A DNA stretch of 56,524 nt from Pseudomonadota bacterium (GTDB lineage: Bacteria > Pseudomonadota > Gammaproteobacteria > Burkholderiales > JABEVD01). Each line of letters opens with the position of its first letter. The first letter of the stretch is position 1. Positions 9,645 through 19,013 of the stretch are shown here, piece by piece. The DNA lies in assembly GCA_021802655.1 (NCBI GenBank), contig JAJZRP010000002.1:1-56524 (forward strand), in the 5' to 3' direction. Position numbers and translations under genes: made by a program. The notes beneath the pieces were generated by a model. It saw only the letters and a program-made list of their open reading frames with translations. It was not told the DNA's origin and ran no database searches.

Positions 9645-12137
9645 TTAGGCTGCCCTGGACTGGATAAAACGGACCAACTTCTCCGGGGGGAGCGGCGTAC
9701 TCACATAATAACCCTGAGTTTCATCGCATTGATGCTCCTTCAGAAAGCTGATTTGCTCTGCGGTTTCGACCCCTTCGGCAATTACCCTGAACCTCAGGTT
9801 GTGTCCCATGCTGATGATAGTCGTGGTAATCAAGGCATCGTTTTCGTTGGTCGCAACATCCCGAATGAAAGACTGGTCGATTTTCAGCTTGTCTATCGGG
9901 AAGCGCTTCAGGTAGCTCAGACTCGAGTATCCCGTTCCAAAATCGTCGATCGAAAGCAGCACACCCGCTTTCTTCAATGCGTTGAGCGTTGCGATAGTGG
10001 ATTCGGCATTTTTCATGATGATTCCCTCGGTCAATTCGAGTTCGAGGTAGCGAGGTTCCAGCCCGGTTTCATGAAGAATCCCGACAATCAATTCCACGAG
10101 ATCCTTCTGATGGAACTGCAGCGCGGAAAGATTGACTGCGACCGGGATTTTGACGATCCCATCCTCCTGCCATTTCCTGTTCTGGGCGCAAGCCGTACGC
10201 AACACCCATTCGCCAAGCTGGCCGATGAGCCCACTTTCTTCCGCGATCGAAACGAACCTGGAAGGCGGAACGAAACCTCTTTCGGGATGAAGCCAGCGGG
10301 CCAACGCCTCGACACCGACAATAGCGCCTGTCGCATTGTCGATCTGCGGCTGATAATAGATCTGCAATTCCCCGTTCACCATCGCCCGCCTGAAATCGGC
10401 CTCTAGGGAAAGCAAGTCAAGCGCCTCTGCATTCATGTCGGGAGTGAAGAACTGGAAATTATTGCGGCCATGCTCCTTGGCATGATACATCGCCGCATCG
10501 GCATTCTGGATCAAAGCCTCCGGAGTGTCCGCATCGGCAGGGTAAATGCTGATGCCAATGCTGAAAGAGACAACCAGATTGCGGCCCTCGATATAATGCG
10601 GATCGGACATCGCAGCGAGGATCTTTTGCGCAATGGCAGCCACATCTTCCCTTTTTTCAATACCGGGCAGCAGAACCATGAATTCGTCGCCACCCTGGCG
10701 GCAAATGCTGTCCATTTCCCTGATGCACAATTTCAATCTGTCGGCCACGGACTGCAGCAGCGAGTCGCCTGCGGCATGGCCAAGCGAATCGTTGATGCTT
10801 TTGAACCTGTCGAGATCGAGGAAAAGCAGGGCGACCTTTCCTCCTCCCCGCCTGGAAGCTGCAAGCGCCTGTCCCAGCCTGTCTCCGAACAACACCCGGT
10901 TCGGCAGGCTCGTCAGCGGATCGTAATAAGCCAGCAAATGGATGCGCTGCTCCACTTCCTTGCGCTTCGTGATGTCCATGAAGATGGCTACATGGCGCAT
11001 GATTTCGTTCCGGCTATTCTTCACAGTACTGATCGAAAGCCATTCCGGGTAGATTTCACCGGACTTGCGTCGGTTCCAGATTTCTCCCTGCCAGTATCCG
11101 ATTTCCTTGATGGATTGCCACATGGCCTGGTAGAACTCTTTCCCCTGCCGTCCGGAATTCAGAATACGCGGATTTTTCCCTATGACTTCCGCTTCGGAAT
11201 ATCCTGTGATCCTGACAAAGGCCCTATTGACTGAAACAATGACATTGTTCGCATCCGAAATGATAATGGCTTCTTCGGTGTTCTTGATGACCTCGGCAAA
11301 AAGCACCAGATCCTTGGTCGCCCGCTCCAGATTTTCAACGAAAAGATTGAACGTTTCCGCCATTTCGTCGATGTTCTTGTATTTCCCCTCGATTTCAGCG
11401 CGCAAGGACAAATCGCCTTCCTGGCGGATTTTCAGCATCGCGGCCTGGAGCTTCTGACTGGGCTGCTCGATATCCCGGACGATGACGATTCGAGTGAACC
11501 AGGCTATGAGAATAGACAGTCCAATCTGGAAAGCGATATTTCCCGTCCAGAGCAGCCTTTTGATTTGCTGGATTCTCGATTCTTCCCGGGAAAGATCGAT
11601 GATGATACTGGCCGCCCCGTTGACGCTCCCGACCTTGACGTGATGGCACATCAGGCAATTCGTGCCGCGGAAATTTTCGCTGACGATATACGGGATGACA
11701 GCACGGAGCAGGGGTTTCCCGTTTGCCGCCCGGGTTCTCAAAAAAACCGGCTTCCCGCTTTCGATGGCTTCCCTGTCAAGATAATCTACAGCCTGTTCAG
11801 AAGACAATCCCGGACCGAACTGATCGGAAACCTGTTTGGCCCTGACAATACGCAATTCCCTGACACCCGGAGAATCGCTCATCTTTTTCAGCAAAAGCAG
11901 ACGGTTCGCAGGATCGCCGATCTTTCCCGTCTCCATCAGCATGTTCATTCCGTTGATCAACCCGTCGGCAATGTCGGATGCCTGGGAATGCACCTCGTTC
12001 ACTCCCTGGGCTTCGAAGCGCTGAACAATCCATTGCTGCGAAACCAGGAAGATCAGGATGAGCGCTCCCTGAATCAGGATGTGCAGTTTCCATTGCACAC
12101 CCAGCCTGTCCCACCATGCCAATGGATTCATGGGCAA
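9645..12137 (-). CDS. Heme-c sensor (DUF3365/Tll0287-like)-HAMP-PAS-GGDEF-EAL protein
   Basis: 830 residues. In order: TM1 (about 17-38), a periplasmic DUF3365-like domain with a c-type heme motif CLMCH near residue 165, TM2 (about 200-220), HAMP, a PAS domain (about 285-390), GGDEF with RQGGDEF and an REMD I-site, and EAL with GVEALARW, ELELTE, DDFGTGYSS and VIAEGVET. Both catalytic domains look intact. The heme in the periplasm suggests redox or gas sensing controlling c-di-GMP. From TM1 to TM2 it is closely similar to the chemoreceptor encoded 36 nt upstream, which points to duplication with exchange of the output module. Confidence 0.9.
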   Translation of the reverse strand: MPMNPLAWWDRLGVQWKLHILIQGALILIFLVSQQWIVQRFEAQGVNEVHSQASDIADGLINGMNMLMETGKIGDPANRLLLLKKMSDSPGVRELRIVRAKQVSDQFGPGLSSEQAVDYLDREAIESGKPVFLRTRAANGKPLLRAVIPYIVSENFRGTNCLMCHHVKVGSVNGAASIIIDLSREESRIQQIKRLLWTGNIAFQIGLSILIAWFTRIVIVRDIEQPSQKLQAAMLKIRQEGDLSLRAEIEGKYKNIDEMAETFNLFVENLERATKDLVLFAEVIKNTEEAIIISDANNVIVSVNRAFVRITGYSEAEVIGKNPRILNSGRQGKEFYQAMWQSIKEIGYWQGEIWNRRKSGEIYPEWLSISTVKNSRNEIMRHVAIFMDITKRKEVEQRIHLLAYYDPLTSLPNRVLFGDRLGQALAASRRGGGKVALLFLDLDRFKSINDSLGHAAGDSLLQSVADRLKLCIREMDSICRQGGDEFMVLLPGIEKREDVAAIAQKILAAMSDPHYIEGRNLVVSFSIGISIYPADADTPEALIQNADAAMYHAKEHGRNNFQFFTPDMNAEALDLLSLEADFRRAMVNGELQIYYQPQIDNATGAIVGVEALARWLHPERGFVPPSRFVSIAEESGLIGQLGEWVLRTACAQNRKWQEDGIVKIPVAVNLSALQFHQKDLVELIVGILHETGLEPRYLELELTEGIIMKNAESTIATLNALKKAGVLLSIDDFGTGYSSLSYLKRFPIDKLKIDQSFIRDVATNENDALITTTIISMGHNLRFRVIAEGVETAEQISFLKEHQCDETQGYYVSTPLPPEKLVRFIQSRAA

Positions 12138-12173
12138 TCTAACAGGGCCACTCCGTTAGGGTTCCTTCCACCA

Positions 12174-14243
12174 TCACAGCGAATGAACCTCGAAGTGCTG
12201 CACCATTGTTTTCAATTCGATCGACGTTCTGGTGAGCTCCTCGGAAGCCTTTTTCGCATCTTCCGCAGCAAGGGCATTGTTGTCCACGAGATCGGATATT
12301 TGCGCGAGGCTCCTTGCGACATCTTCGCTCGCCAGGGACTGCTCCTTCGATGCGTCTGCAATGTCCTGCGCCCTCCGGGTGACTTCCCGGCTCGTTTCCA
12401 TGATTTTTTGCAGGCTCGCTTCATTCTCCCTGGTATAGACAATGCCTTTTTCGACCTCCATTACAGCCTGGTTCATCGAAACGACTGCAGCCTCGGTCAC
12501 CGAATGGATGTTTCCGACCATATCGGTGATATCGGTCGTGCTCGCGGTCGTCCTCTCGGCCAGCTTCCTCACTTCGTCCGCCACCACGGCGAATCCCCTT
12601 CCCTGCTCTCCCGCCCGGGCAGCCTCGATCGCAGCATTCAGGGCAAGGAGATTGGTTTGCTCGGCAATTTCCTTGATCACTTTGGTGATGCTGCCTATTT
12701 TCTGGATCACATCCTTGAGTTCGTCGATGGTTTTGCTGGAGGTTTGCACAGCCTCGACGACACGGGACGTTGAAGCCACACTTTCCGCCATTCTCCTGTT
12801 GCTCTCATCGATGATGACCTGAGAGTTGGCAGCCGAATTGGCGGAATCGGTTGCCGCATGGGCCACTTCAGTTACCGACTGGCTGAATTCTTCCATGGTG
12901 CTTGCGATCTCCTGCACGTGGTCCTGCTGCTCCTTCGAATGTTCAGCAACGCGCACGATCTGGGTATTGAGACTGTTGCTCCGGTCCACGATGATGGAAG
13001 CCGACAGTTCCATTTCGTCGAGCATCACCTGGACGTAGGCCTGCATGGTCTGGAGCTCGCAAAGCAGTTTCCCCATTTCGTCGCGGCCTGAAATATCGAT
13101 CGGCGGATCGAGATCGCCTTCCATGAGCGCTTCGAATTGTCTCATCGCAGAATTCAGCGGGCGCTTGACAAAAACATTGATGCACCGCCCGATAAAAAAG
13201 AGCAGGAATATCTGGAGCACGATCTGCCCGCCAAGCAGCTTGAGCTGGATGCTGTGCAAACGGTCGAAATTCGGCTTCAGATCGATCAGAATGTCGGATG
13301 CGCCGTTCACGCTGCCGACCTGGACCTGGTGGCAATTCAAACAGTCCGTGCCGTGGAAATTGTGGCTTACGATGTAGGGCACGACCGCCCGATATACCGG
13401 ATTGCCTCCGTTATCCCGGATCAGCTTGAAATAGCTCGTTTTCGTCTCGATCGCGTTGCGCTCGATATCGTCCCTGACATGCTCTTCGGGTAGCCCCGGG
13501 CCGAACTGATTTACCACCTGTTGGGCGCGAATGAGACGCAGCGACTTGATGTGGCCGCTGGATGCGATCTTCTTGAGCAACAGTTTCCTGTTCGCCACAT
13601 CGCTTATTGTTCCCGTTTCCATCAGCATGTTCGCCCCGTCGATCAGCGAGTTGGCGACATCGACTGCATGCTCCCGAGCCGATTGCATGGTCTCGCTTTT
13701 GAAACTGTGCGCCAGCCAAAGCTGGCCAGCCGTCAAAACCACGAGGAGCGTACCCTGGATCAGGATCTGGAGCTTGGTCTGCAGCGAAAAATTCCTGAAC
13801 TTGAAGCGGTCCCATTTGGAGCCTATGGGCGCTTTCGTTTCGTTCAGATGTCTGTAAAGCGCCTCGGCCTCCTCGATCTGCCGCCTCGTGGGCGCACGCC
13901 TGACGGACATGTATCCCACTATGCTTCCCTTGCTGAGCACGGGCACGACAAGCGCATTGACCCAGTAATGGTCGCCGTTCTTGCAGCGGTTCTTGACGAT
14001 GCCGCGCCAGGGCAAACCGGCTTTCAGCGTATCCCACAGCCATTTGAAAGCCTGCGGCGGCATGTCGGGATGACGCACGACATTGTGATTCTTCCCGATC
14101 AATTCCTCCCTCGAAAACCCGCTCATTTCCACGAAACCGTCGTTCACGTAAGTGGTAATACCCTTGAGATCGGTCTTGGAAACGATGCGCGTGCCTTTGG
14201 GAAAAGGCTTCTCGATCTGGGTGACGGGAAGATTGATTTTCAT
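12174..14243 (-). CDS. Methyl-accepting chemotaxis protein with PAS and periplasmic heme-c sensor
   Basis: 689 residues. An Aer-type cytoplasmic PAS domain comes first (about 15-125, with [15 protein letters not shown] and HPDMP), then TM1 (about 157-178), a DUF3365-like periplasmic domain with CLNCH near residue 310, TM2, HAMP, and a methyl-accepting signalling domain with the hairpin [20 protein letters not shown]. It should report to CheA via CheW. Two sensory inputs on opposite sides of the membrane are unusual for one receptor. The start ATG has GAGG upstream. No C-terminal CheR-binding pentapeptide is seen. It lies in a same-strand run with GGDEF-EAL genes on both sides. Confidence 0.92.
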   Translation of the reverse strand: MKINLPVTQIEKPFPKGTRIVSKTDLKGITTYVNDGFVEMSGFSREELIGKNHNVVRHPDMPPQAFKWLWDTLKAGLPWRGIVKNRCKNGDHYWVNALVVPVLSKGSIVGYMSVRRAPTRRQIEEAEALYRHLNETKAPIGSKWDRFKFRNFSLQTKLQILIQGTLLVVLTAGQLWLAHSFKSETMQSAREHAVDVANSLIDGANMLMETGTISDVANRKLLLKKIASSGHIKSLRLIRAQQVVNQFGPGLPEEHVRDDIERNAIETKTSYFKLIRDNGGNPVYRAVVPYIVSHNFHGTDCLNCHQVQVGSVNGASDILIDLKPNFDRLHSIQLKLLGGQIVLQIFLLFFIGRCINVFVKRPLNSAMRQFEALMEGDLDPPIDISGRDEMGKLLCELQTMQAYVQVMLDEMELSASIIVDRSNSLNTQIVRVAEHSKEQQDHVQEIASTMEEFSQSVTEVAHAATDSANSAANSQVIIDESNRRMAESVASTSRVVEAVQTSSKTIDELKDVIQKIGSITKVIKEIAEQTNLLALNAAIEAARAGEQGRGFAVVADEVRKLAERTTASTTDITDMVGNIHSVTEAAVVSMNQAVMEVEKGIVYTRENEASLQKIMETSREVTRRAQDIADASKEQSLASEDVARSLAQISDLVDNNALAAEDAKKASEELTRTSIELKTMVQHFEVHSL

Positions 14244-14295
14244 GCGTACCTCGTTTGGATGTTATGGTGTTTTGTTTCAATCCGGCAGGGTAGCC

Positions 14296-16476
14296 TCAAT
14301 CCGATGACTTCAATCTCGGCAATGGCATGTCGAGATGGAATCCCTGGGCAAAATCGATCCCCATTGCTTTCAATGCCTCGAGTATTTCCTGCGATTCGAC
14401 GAATTCGGCCACGGTCAGGATGCCGAGGTCCTGGCAAAGGTGGCTGAGATTTCTCACCAGTGCATAGTCGATTTTGGAATTGAGGATGTTCCTGACGAAG
14501 GCACCGTCGATTTTGACGTAATCGAAATGCAGTTCCCGGAGATAATGGAAGGAATTGTAACCGCTGCCGAAATCGTCCAGGGCGAAGGAGAACCCTTTCT
14601 CCCTCAAGTTCGAGAGGAACTTGCGCATGTGGGTCATGTCGCCGATGGCATCCCGCTCCAGAATTTCGAATACGATCGCACTCGGAGGAATGTCGAAATC
14701 CAGGCAGAGCTGCTCGGCAAAGCCGAGTATTCCCCTTCCCTGGATTTCCTGGGCCGATAGGTTGATGAAAAGCCGGGGCGGCTCGCTACCTTCATCCATG
14801 CAATGCCTCATCGCTGCCAGGGCTTTGCGCAGGATGACCCGGTCGAGCTCCCTGCCCAACCCGTATTTCTCTATCGTTTCGATGAACATTCCTGCAGACT
14901 GGGTTTCCCCGTTCGGCTCGACGAGCCTTGCCAGCGTCTCATGAGCCCAGATTTTTCCGCTCCTGCAGTCGAAAATCGGCTGGTAGTAGGGAATGATCCT
15001 TTCGTCTTTCAACGCATCCCTGAGCTTTTCGGCATGATCCCGGTTGGTCCGTTCGGTCCGGATGCGTTCGGTCGACTCCAGCATGGCGATCCCGTCCTTG
15101 CCCAGTTCCTTGGCACGGTAAAGTCCGATATCCACCCCCGTCATCAAATCTGAAACGTTTTGTGCATCACCTGGAAAGGTAACCAGTCCAATCGACGTCG
15201 TGATATGGAACGTCTTTCCATCAGAGCTTTCAAAAGAAATTTCGCGCAACTCCGTCCTCAATTTTTCGGCAACCACCATCGCGCCCTCCCTTCCGGTTTC
15301 GGTCAGGATGATGGCGAATTCGTCTCCGCCGATGCGGGTTGCCAGATCCCCTTTGCGCATGGTGGCATGCATGGTCTCGGCTATCTGCCTGAGAACCGAA
15401 TCGCCGCAGGGATGACCGTAGGTGTCGTTGACGTCCTTGAAATCGTCCAGATCCAGCATGAGAACGGTGAATTCATGGTTGTGCCGCTCCGAGCGGCCCA
15501 CTTCATAGTCAAGCATCTCGTTGAAATAGCGGCGGTTGTGCAGTCCGGTCAGGGGATCGTGGGTGGAATAGTATTCGAGTTCGGACAGGGTCCGGCTCAG
15601 GGCCTTGCTCGACCCCACCACCATCACCATCACAGACAGGATGGAACGGATCACGCTTTCCTCCTGCACAGTCAGTTCCTGAGCGGAGCCGTAGGCTACT
15701 CCGAGCAGGCCGGCCAGATTCACCACTTCCAGGGAAGGAACCGAAACCGTGATCAGGTTGATTTCGTTGATATCATCGCAACAATCATTTTCCACGACCT
15801 GGAATTCCTCGATATCGAGCGGAGCATCGGCTGGCAACCCTAAGCTGGCAATCATATCCCTGGCCAATCTCATCCGCGCTGCCGTTCTGATTTCTTCCGA
15901 GTAATTGTTGAGGTAGTAGATGTAAAGCGATAGGTTGTTTTTTTCCGCAAATGAAATAAAGAAAAAATTAAAAGGGAAGATGGAATGAAAACTGGAGAGA
16001 ATTTCCTGAATAAATGCCTTCCACTGAGTCACCTTTTCGTGGGAAAGGATGATGCTTTCCAGGACATTGCTCTGGCGTTCGAGAAGATCCTTCTCGATCA
16101 GGGTGCCGGAAAGCTCGGAAGAGATCTGGTCGAATTCGAGCATGACCTGGAGCAGGTTCTTTTCGTTCTGCTGCCACTGCCTTTTGCGCTCTTCCAGCAG
16201 CAGAGCCAGGGTTTCATCGAGCCGCATGAAGGGCGTGATGGCTTGCTCGATGCCCGCCATGAATTGCGCCTTCTTGTCCGGATCGATATCGAACCCGGCC
16301 ATCTGGCGGAAAGAAGCCTGCAGCCCCTGGATTGCCTCGGCATGGATGTTGCGAACCAGTTCGCTGACGTTCGCAGCGAACAGGTGAGTCCGGGTCTGGC
16401 TTTCGAACAGGGAAGCGAAACGCCCCAGAACATGCTGGCGCATTTCCTCCAGGTTGAGGTTCGAAATCGCGTTCAT
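14296..16476 (-). CDS. Cytoplasmic GGDEF-EAL protein with unassigned N-terminal sensor
   Basis: 726 residues and no transmembrane segment. Residues 1-115 are helical and match nothing I recognise; a coiled coil (about 90-140) and a GAF-like region (about 140-290) follow. GGDEF has RIGGDEF with an RKGD I-site. The EAL domain opens with ETL instead of EAL, but keeps FEILER, DDFGSGYNS, YVKIDG and VAEFVES, so phosphodiesterase activity is likely retained. It begins 4 nt after the stop of the ODP-like gene, implying cotranscription and perhaps a direct functional link, with the N-terminal part as a candidate partner-binding region. Confidence 0.87.
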   Translation of the reverse strand: MNAISNLNLEEMRQHVLGRFASLFESQTRTHLFAANVSELVRNIHAEAIQGLQASFRQMAGFDIDPDKKAQFMAGIEQAITPFMRLDETLALLLEERKRQWQQNEKNLLQVMLEFDQISSELSGTLIEKDLLERQSNVLESIILSHEKVTQWKAFIQEILSSFHSIFPFNFFFISFAEKNNLSLYIYYLNNYSEEIRTAARMRLARDMIASLGLPADAPLDIEEFQVVENDCCDDINEINLITVSVPSLEVVNLAGLLGVAYGSAQELTVQEESVIRSILSVMVMVVGSSKALSRTLSELEYYSTHDPLTGLHNRRYFNEMLDYEVGRSERHNHEFTVLMLDLDDFKDVNDTYGHPCGDSVLRQIAETMHATMRKGDLATRIGGDEFAIILTETGREGAMVVAEKLRTELREISFESSDGKTFHITTSIGLVTFPGDAQNVSDLMTGVDIGLYRAKELGKDGIAMLESTERIRTERTNRDHAEKLRDALKDERIIPYYQPIFDCRSGKIWAHETLARLVEPNGETQSAGMFIETIEKYGLGRELDRVILRKALAAMRHCMDEGSEPPRLFINLSAQEIQGRGILGFAEQLCLDFDIPPSAIVFEILERDAIGDMTHMRKFLSNLREKGFSFALDDFGSGYNSFHYLRELHFDYVKIDGAFVRNILNSKIDYALVRNLSHLCQDLGILTVAEFVESQEILEALKAMGIDFAQGFHLDMPLPRLKSSD

Positions 16477-16480
16477 GTGT

Positions 16481-17248
16481 TCACCCCTTCCTGAAGGTGC
16501 CGCTTCCCGTCATGAGGTCAACGCCGCATTCCAGCTCCCTGAACCAGGCGAGGAAGTCCTTCACGGCCTGGCCGCGGTAAACCGGGCCGTGCTGGGGAGC
16601 GAGGATAGCCACGTCCAGTTCCGAAACCGCATCGACCCAGATCCGGGCCGCCCGGTTGGCAACCATGTAGCGCCGGTGGAAGCCCTCGATATAGGGCAGA
16701 TGGGCAGCGAAATCGTCGACGAAGGCCTCGTCCTCGTCGGTGGGCATCATGGCGGCACCGATGTCTCCCGTGAACAGCACTTTCGAGGCCGGATCGTAGA
16801 CGTTGATCTGGCCTTCGGAATGGAGGAAGTGGGCCGGAACGAGCTGCAGGTCGAAGCCCGGCGATATGCTGCAGGCCATGCCCTCGTCCGGAACGCCATG
16901 GAAGCGGTCCATGGCCTTGATGCCGTAGTGAGGCAAGAAGCGCATCCAGATTCTGGAAACATAGACAGGGGCCTGGGTGAGTTCCAGCCATGTCGAGATA
17001 CCGCCGACAATGTCGGGATCCTGATGCGAGAGCATGATCGCTTTCAACTTGTCCGGGCCGGTATGGCGCAGCATTTCGGCAAGCACGCGGGGCATTACGC
17101 CGAAGCCGCCCGGATCGAGGAGGACCGCCGAGTCATCGTGAACGATCAGGTACTGGTTGGAACGTATGCCGTCTTCCTCGCCGGGTTCGCTCTCGTTGAG
17201 CAACATGAAGCGGTGATTCCCGGACTTGAACAGCGTGATATTGCGCAT
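16481..17248 (-). CDS. Diiron metallo-beta-lactamase-fold protein, ODP/flavodiiron-like, without flavodoxin domain
   Basis: About 255 residues. The beta-lactamase-like diiron core is present: LSHQDPDIVGG (His-x-Asp-x-Asp in place of the flavodiiron HxExD), FLHSEGQ, FTGDIG and PQHGPVY, giving His/Asp/Asp/His/Asp/His as candidate ligands. It lacks the flavodoxin domain of FprA-type NO/O2 reductases, like the oxygen-binding diiron proteins (ODP) tied to chemotaxis in Treponema. An O2/iron sensor role is an inference from its place at the head of a heme-MCP/c-di-GMP gene run. The start is the ATG before RNITLF, with GGGAG upstream; the track extends further to 17302. Confidence 0.75.
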   Translation of the reverse strand: MRNITLFKSGNHRFMLLNESEPGEEDGIRSNQYLIVHDDSAVLLDPGGFGVMPRVLAEMLRHTGPDKLKAIMLSHQDPDIVGGISTWLELTQAPVYVSRIWMRFLPHYGIKAMDRFHGVPDEGMACSISPGFDLQLVPAHFLHSEGQINVYDPASKVLFTGDIGAAMMPTDEDEAFVDDFAAHLPYIEGFHRRYMVANRAARIWVDAVSELDVAILAPQHGPVYRGQAVKDFLAWFRELECGVDLMTGSGTFRKG

Positions 17249-17287
17249 ACTTGCCATCTCTCCCGAAAAAACCATTCTCTTATAATG

Positions 17288-17300
17288 GGTACAAAGTACC
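17288..17300. promoter_or_regulatory. Palindrome GGTAC-AAA-GTACC upstream of the ODP-like operon
   Basis: Perfect 5-bp arms around a 3-nt centre, 40 nt upstream of the ODP-like start, beside an AT-rich TTATAAT sequence. Its position suits an operator. No regulator can be named. Confidence 0.3.
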
Positions 17301-17432
17301 ATTTATTGCTGGCGATAGCAAAGCGCTATAGCTAAAAGTCATCGCGGTTTCGAATCGCAGGGTTGCCGCCTATGGCACCCGAAAGGGTTATCTTTAAAAT
17401 AGCCCTTCAGGGTTATGCACATAAATAAAAAA

Positions 17433-17449
17433 GCAAATGCTGCATTTGC
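17433..17449. promoter_or_regulatory. 17-bp perfect palindrome upstream of the PilZ gene
   Basis: GCAAATGC-T-GCATTTGC has two perfect 8-bp arms and lies 37 nt upstream of the PilZ gene start. A TATAAT follows at 17468-17473. The symmetry strongly suggests a dimeric-regulator operator. The rest of the 17249-17485 interval shows no gene. Confidence 0.45.
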
Positions 17450-17485
17450 GCTACAATCCTGAACTGATATAATCCCGGGAAGACC

Positions 17486-18259
17486 ATGTCAGAACACCAC
17501 GCCATTTCGCCAGCGCTGCAGCCAACTTCAGTCCCGGAAGACAGCGAACACTACGTTCACTCGAAAACCGAGATCGTCTCGATTCTCAAGGATATCCAGG
17601 AAAGCAGAGTGCCTGCCGCCCTTTTCTATGCCGGGAACCAGTCCATGATGACCGCTGTCCTGAAGGTAAGCGCTGTCAAGGATCTGGTCTACCTTGACTG
17701 CAACATCAACAAGGAGCTGAACGAGCAGGTCGAGGCGAGCAGAAAGCTCACCTTCGTTTCCAACCTGAGAAGCGTTAAAGTCCAGTTCACTATTCCGCGC
17801 ATCGAAATAGCCCTGTTGAACGATGAGCCAGCTTTCGTGCTCAAGCTGCCGAAGGCCATCGTGCGCCTGCAGAGAAGGGAATTCTACCGGATCCCCACTT
17901 CGACTCTGGATCCCGTGATCTGCACCATTCCGCTGCCTGACGGCAGCAGCATCAAGGCCGCCGTCGCAGACATCAGCGCAGGCGGCATAGGCCTCGTTGG
18001 AGCGCCAGAAGAAATGCGCCTGGAACAGATGAGGTCTTACGAAAATTGCCAACTCGCCCTGCCGGGCTCTGAAACAGTTCTGGTCAATCTGCAGGTCAGG
18101 GAGATCTTCAACATTACATTGAAAAACAATGTCGAGAAAAAGCGGGCCGGAATGCAGTTTCTCAAGTTGTCGAATCACACGCAGTCCACCATCCAGCGCT
18201 ATATCATGAAACTGGAAATGGAAAGAAGGATTAAAGAAAAAGGAAGCAAATGGGATTGA
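17486..18259 (+). CDS. YcgR-like PilZ domain c-di-GMP effector (flagellar brake type)
   Basis: 257 residues. The N-terminal YcgR-type domain (about 25-130) is followed by a PilZ domain. The c-di-GMP contacts are RLQRREFYR (RxxxR) near residue 132 and DISAGGIG (D/N-x-S-x-x-G) near residue 162. YcgR proteins bind the flagellar switch or stator at high c-di-GMP and slow swimming. It is divergent from the ODP/GGDEF-EAL/MCP run, so it is a plausible receptor for the c-di-GMP made there. GGGA precedes the ATG. It ends close to a convergent pseudouridine synthase gene. Confidence 0.9.
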   Translation: MSEHHAISPALQPTSVPEDSEHYVHSKTEIVSILKDIQESRVPAALFYAGNQSMMTAVLKVSAVKDLVYLDCNINKELNEQVEASRKLTFVSNLRSVKVQFTIPRIEIALLNDEPAFVLKLPKAIVRLQRREFYRIPTSTLDPVICTIPLPDGSSIKAAVADISAGGIGLVGAPEEMRLEQMRSYENCQLALPGSETVLVNLQVREIFNITLKNNVEKKRAGMQFLKLSNHTQSTIQRYIMKLEMERRIKEKGSKWD

Positions 18260-18260
18260 G

Positions 18261-18284
18261 CGGGCCAAACCTGCCCGAATTTTG
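18261..18284 (+). terminator. Weak intrinsic terminator after the PilZ gene
   Basis: CGGGC-CAAACCT-GCCCG forms a 5-bp GC stem followed by AATTTT. It lies directly after the PilZ stop codon and between convergent genes. The stem is short, so the call is tentative. Confidence 0.35.
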
Positions 18285-18287
18285 AAC

Positions 18288-19013
18288 CTAGAAGCGCTCG
18301 TTTTCCCCGAGATAGCGCCACTTTCCCGAAGGAAGATCGCCGAGCTTCACCCTGCCCACCCTGATTCTTTTGAGCCCAACCACCTTCAGGCCCACCAGTT
18401 CGCACATCCGCCTGATCTGACGCTTCTTCCCTTCCTTCAGGACGAACCTCAACTGATCCTCGTTCTGCCAGGACACCTTCGCGGGTTTCAATGCCGCGCC
18501 GTCCAGGGAAAGACCATGGTTGAGAAGCGCAAGCCCCCCGGCATCCATCCTCCCTTCCACCCTGACCAGGTATTCTTTCTCGATGTCGGAATCTTCGCCG
18601 ATCAGAAGCTTCGCTACCCTGCCGTCCTGGGTAAGTACGAGAAGCCCCGTCGAATCGATGTCCAGCCTTCCTGCAGGAGCAAGTCCCTTCAGTTGTTCGG
18701 CAATAAACTTCAGCGGCGAATCATCTCCGCGAAATCTCGAAGCCGCATTGATCAAGGATACGGCCGCCTGGTAGCCCTTCTCGGGCTGGACTGAAACATA
18801 ACCCACCGGCTTGTTGAGCAGTATGGTCACGGGGGGGACTCTCCGCGCCTCCCTGGAAAGCTCGATTTTTTGCGAAGGGTCGATTCTCGTCCCGAGTTCC
18901 GTTATCCGTTCGCCATCAACGAAAACCCATCCTTTCGAAATGAAATAATCCGCTTCGCGGCGGGAGCAGATCCCTCTTTCCGACATCAATTTCGAAAGCC
19001 TGATTTTTTCCAT
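18288..19013 (-). CDS. RNA pseudouridine synthase, RsuA/RluB/E/F family
   Basis: 241 residues. An N-terminal S4 RNA-binding domain ([20 protein letters not shown]) precedes the catalytic domain with [16 protein letters not shown], containing the nucleophilic Asp, and [10 protein letters not shown] near the C-terminus. The spacing resembles RluF/RluB-type 23S rRNA enzymes, but the exact target base cannot be fixed from sequence. Its ATG overlaps the cysG stop codon by one base (TGATG), so it is the last gene of a ybiB-like/cysG/pseudouridine synthase operon. Confidence 0.88.
   Translation of the reverse strand: MEKIRLSKLMSERGICSRREADYFISKGWVFVDGERITELGTRIDPSQKIELSREARRVPPVTILLNKPVGYVSVQPEKGYQAAVSLINAASRFRGDDSPLKFIAEQLKGLAPAGRLDIDSTGLLVLTQDGRVAKLLIGEDSDIEKEYLVRVEGRMDAGGLALLNHGLSLDGAALKPAKVSWQNEDQLRFVLKEGKKRQIRRMCELVGLKVVGLKRIRVGRVKLGDLPSGKWRYLGENERF

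Noticed and set aside
17281-17286. TATAAT on the plus strand as a PilZ gene promoter
   Set aside because: No -35 at 16-18 nt, and it would leave a 200-nt leader; it may instead be part of the AT-rich minus-strand promoter region.
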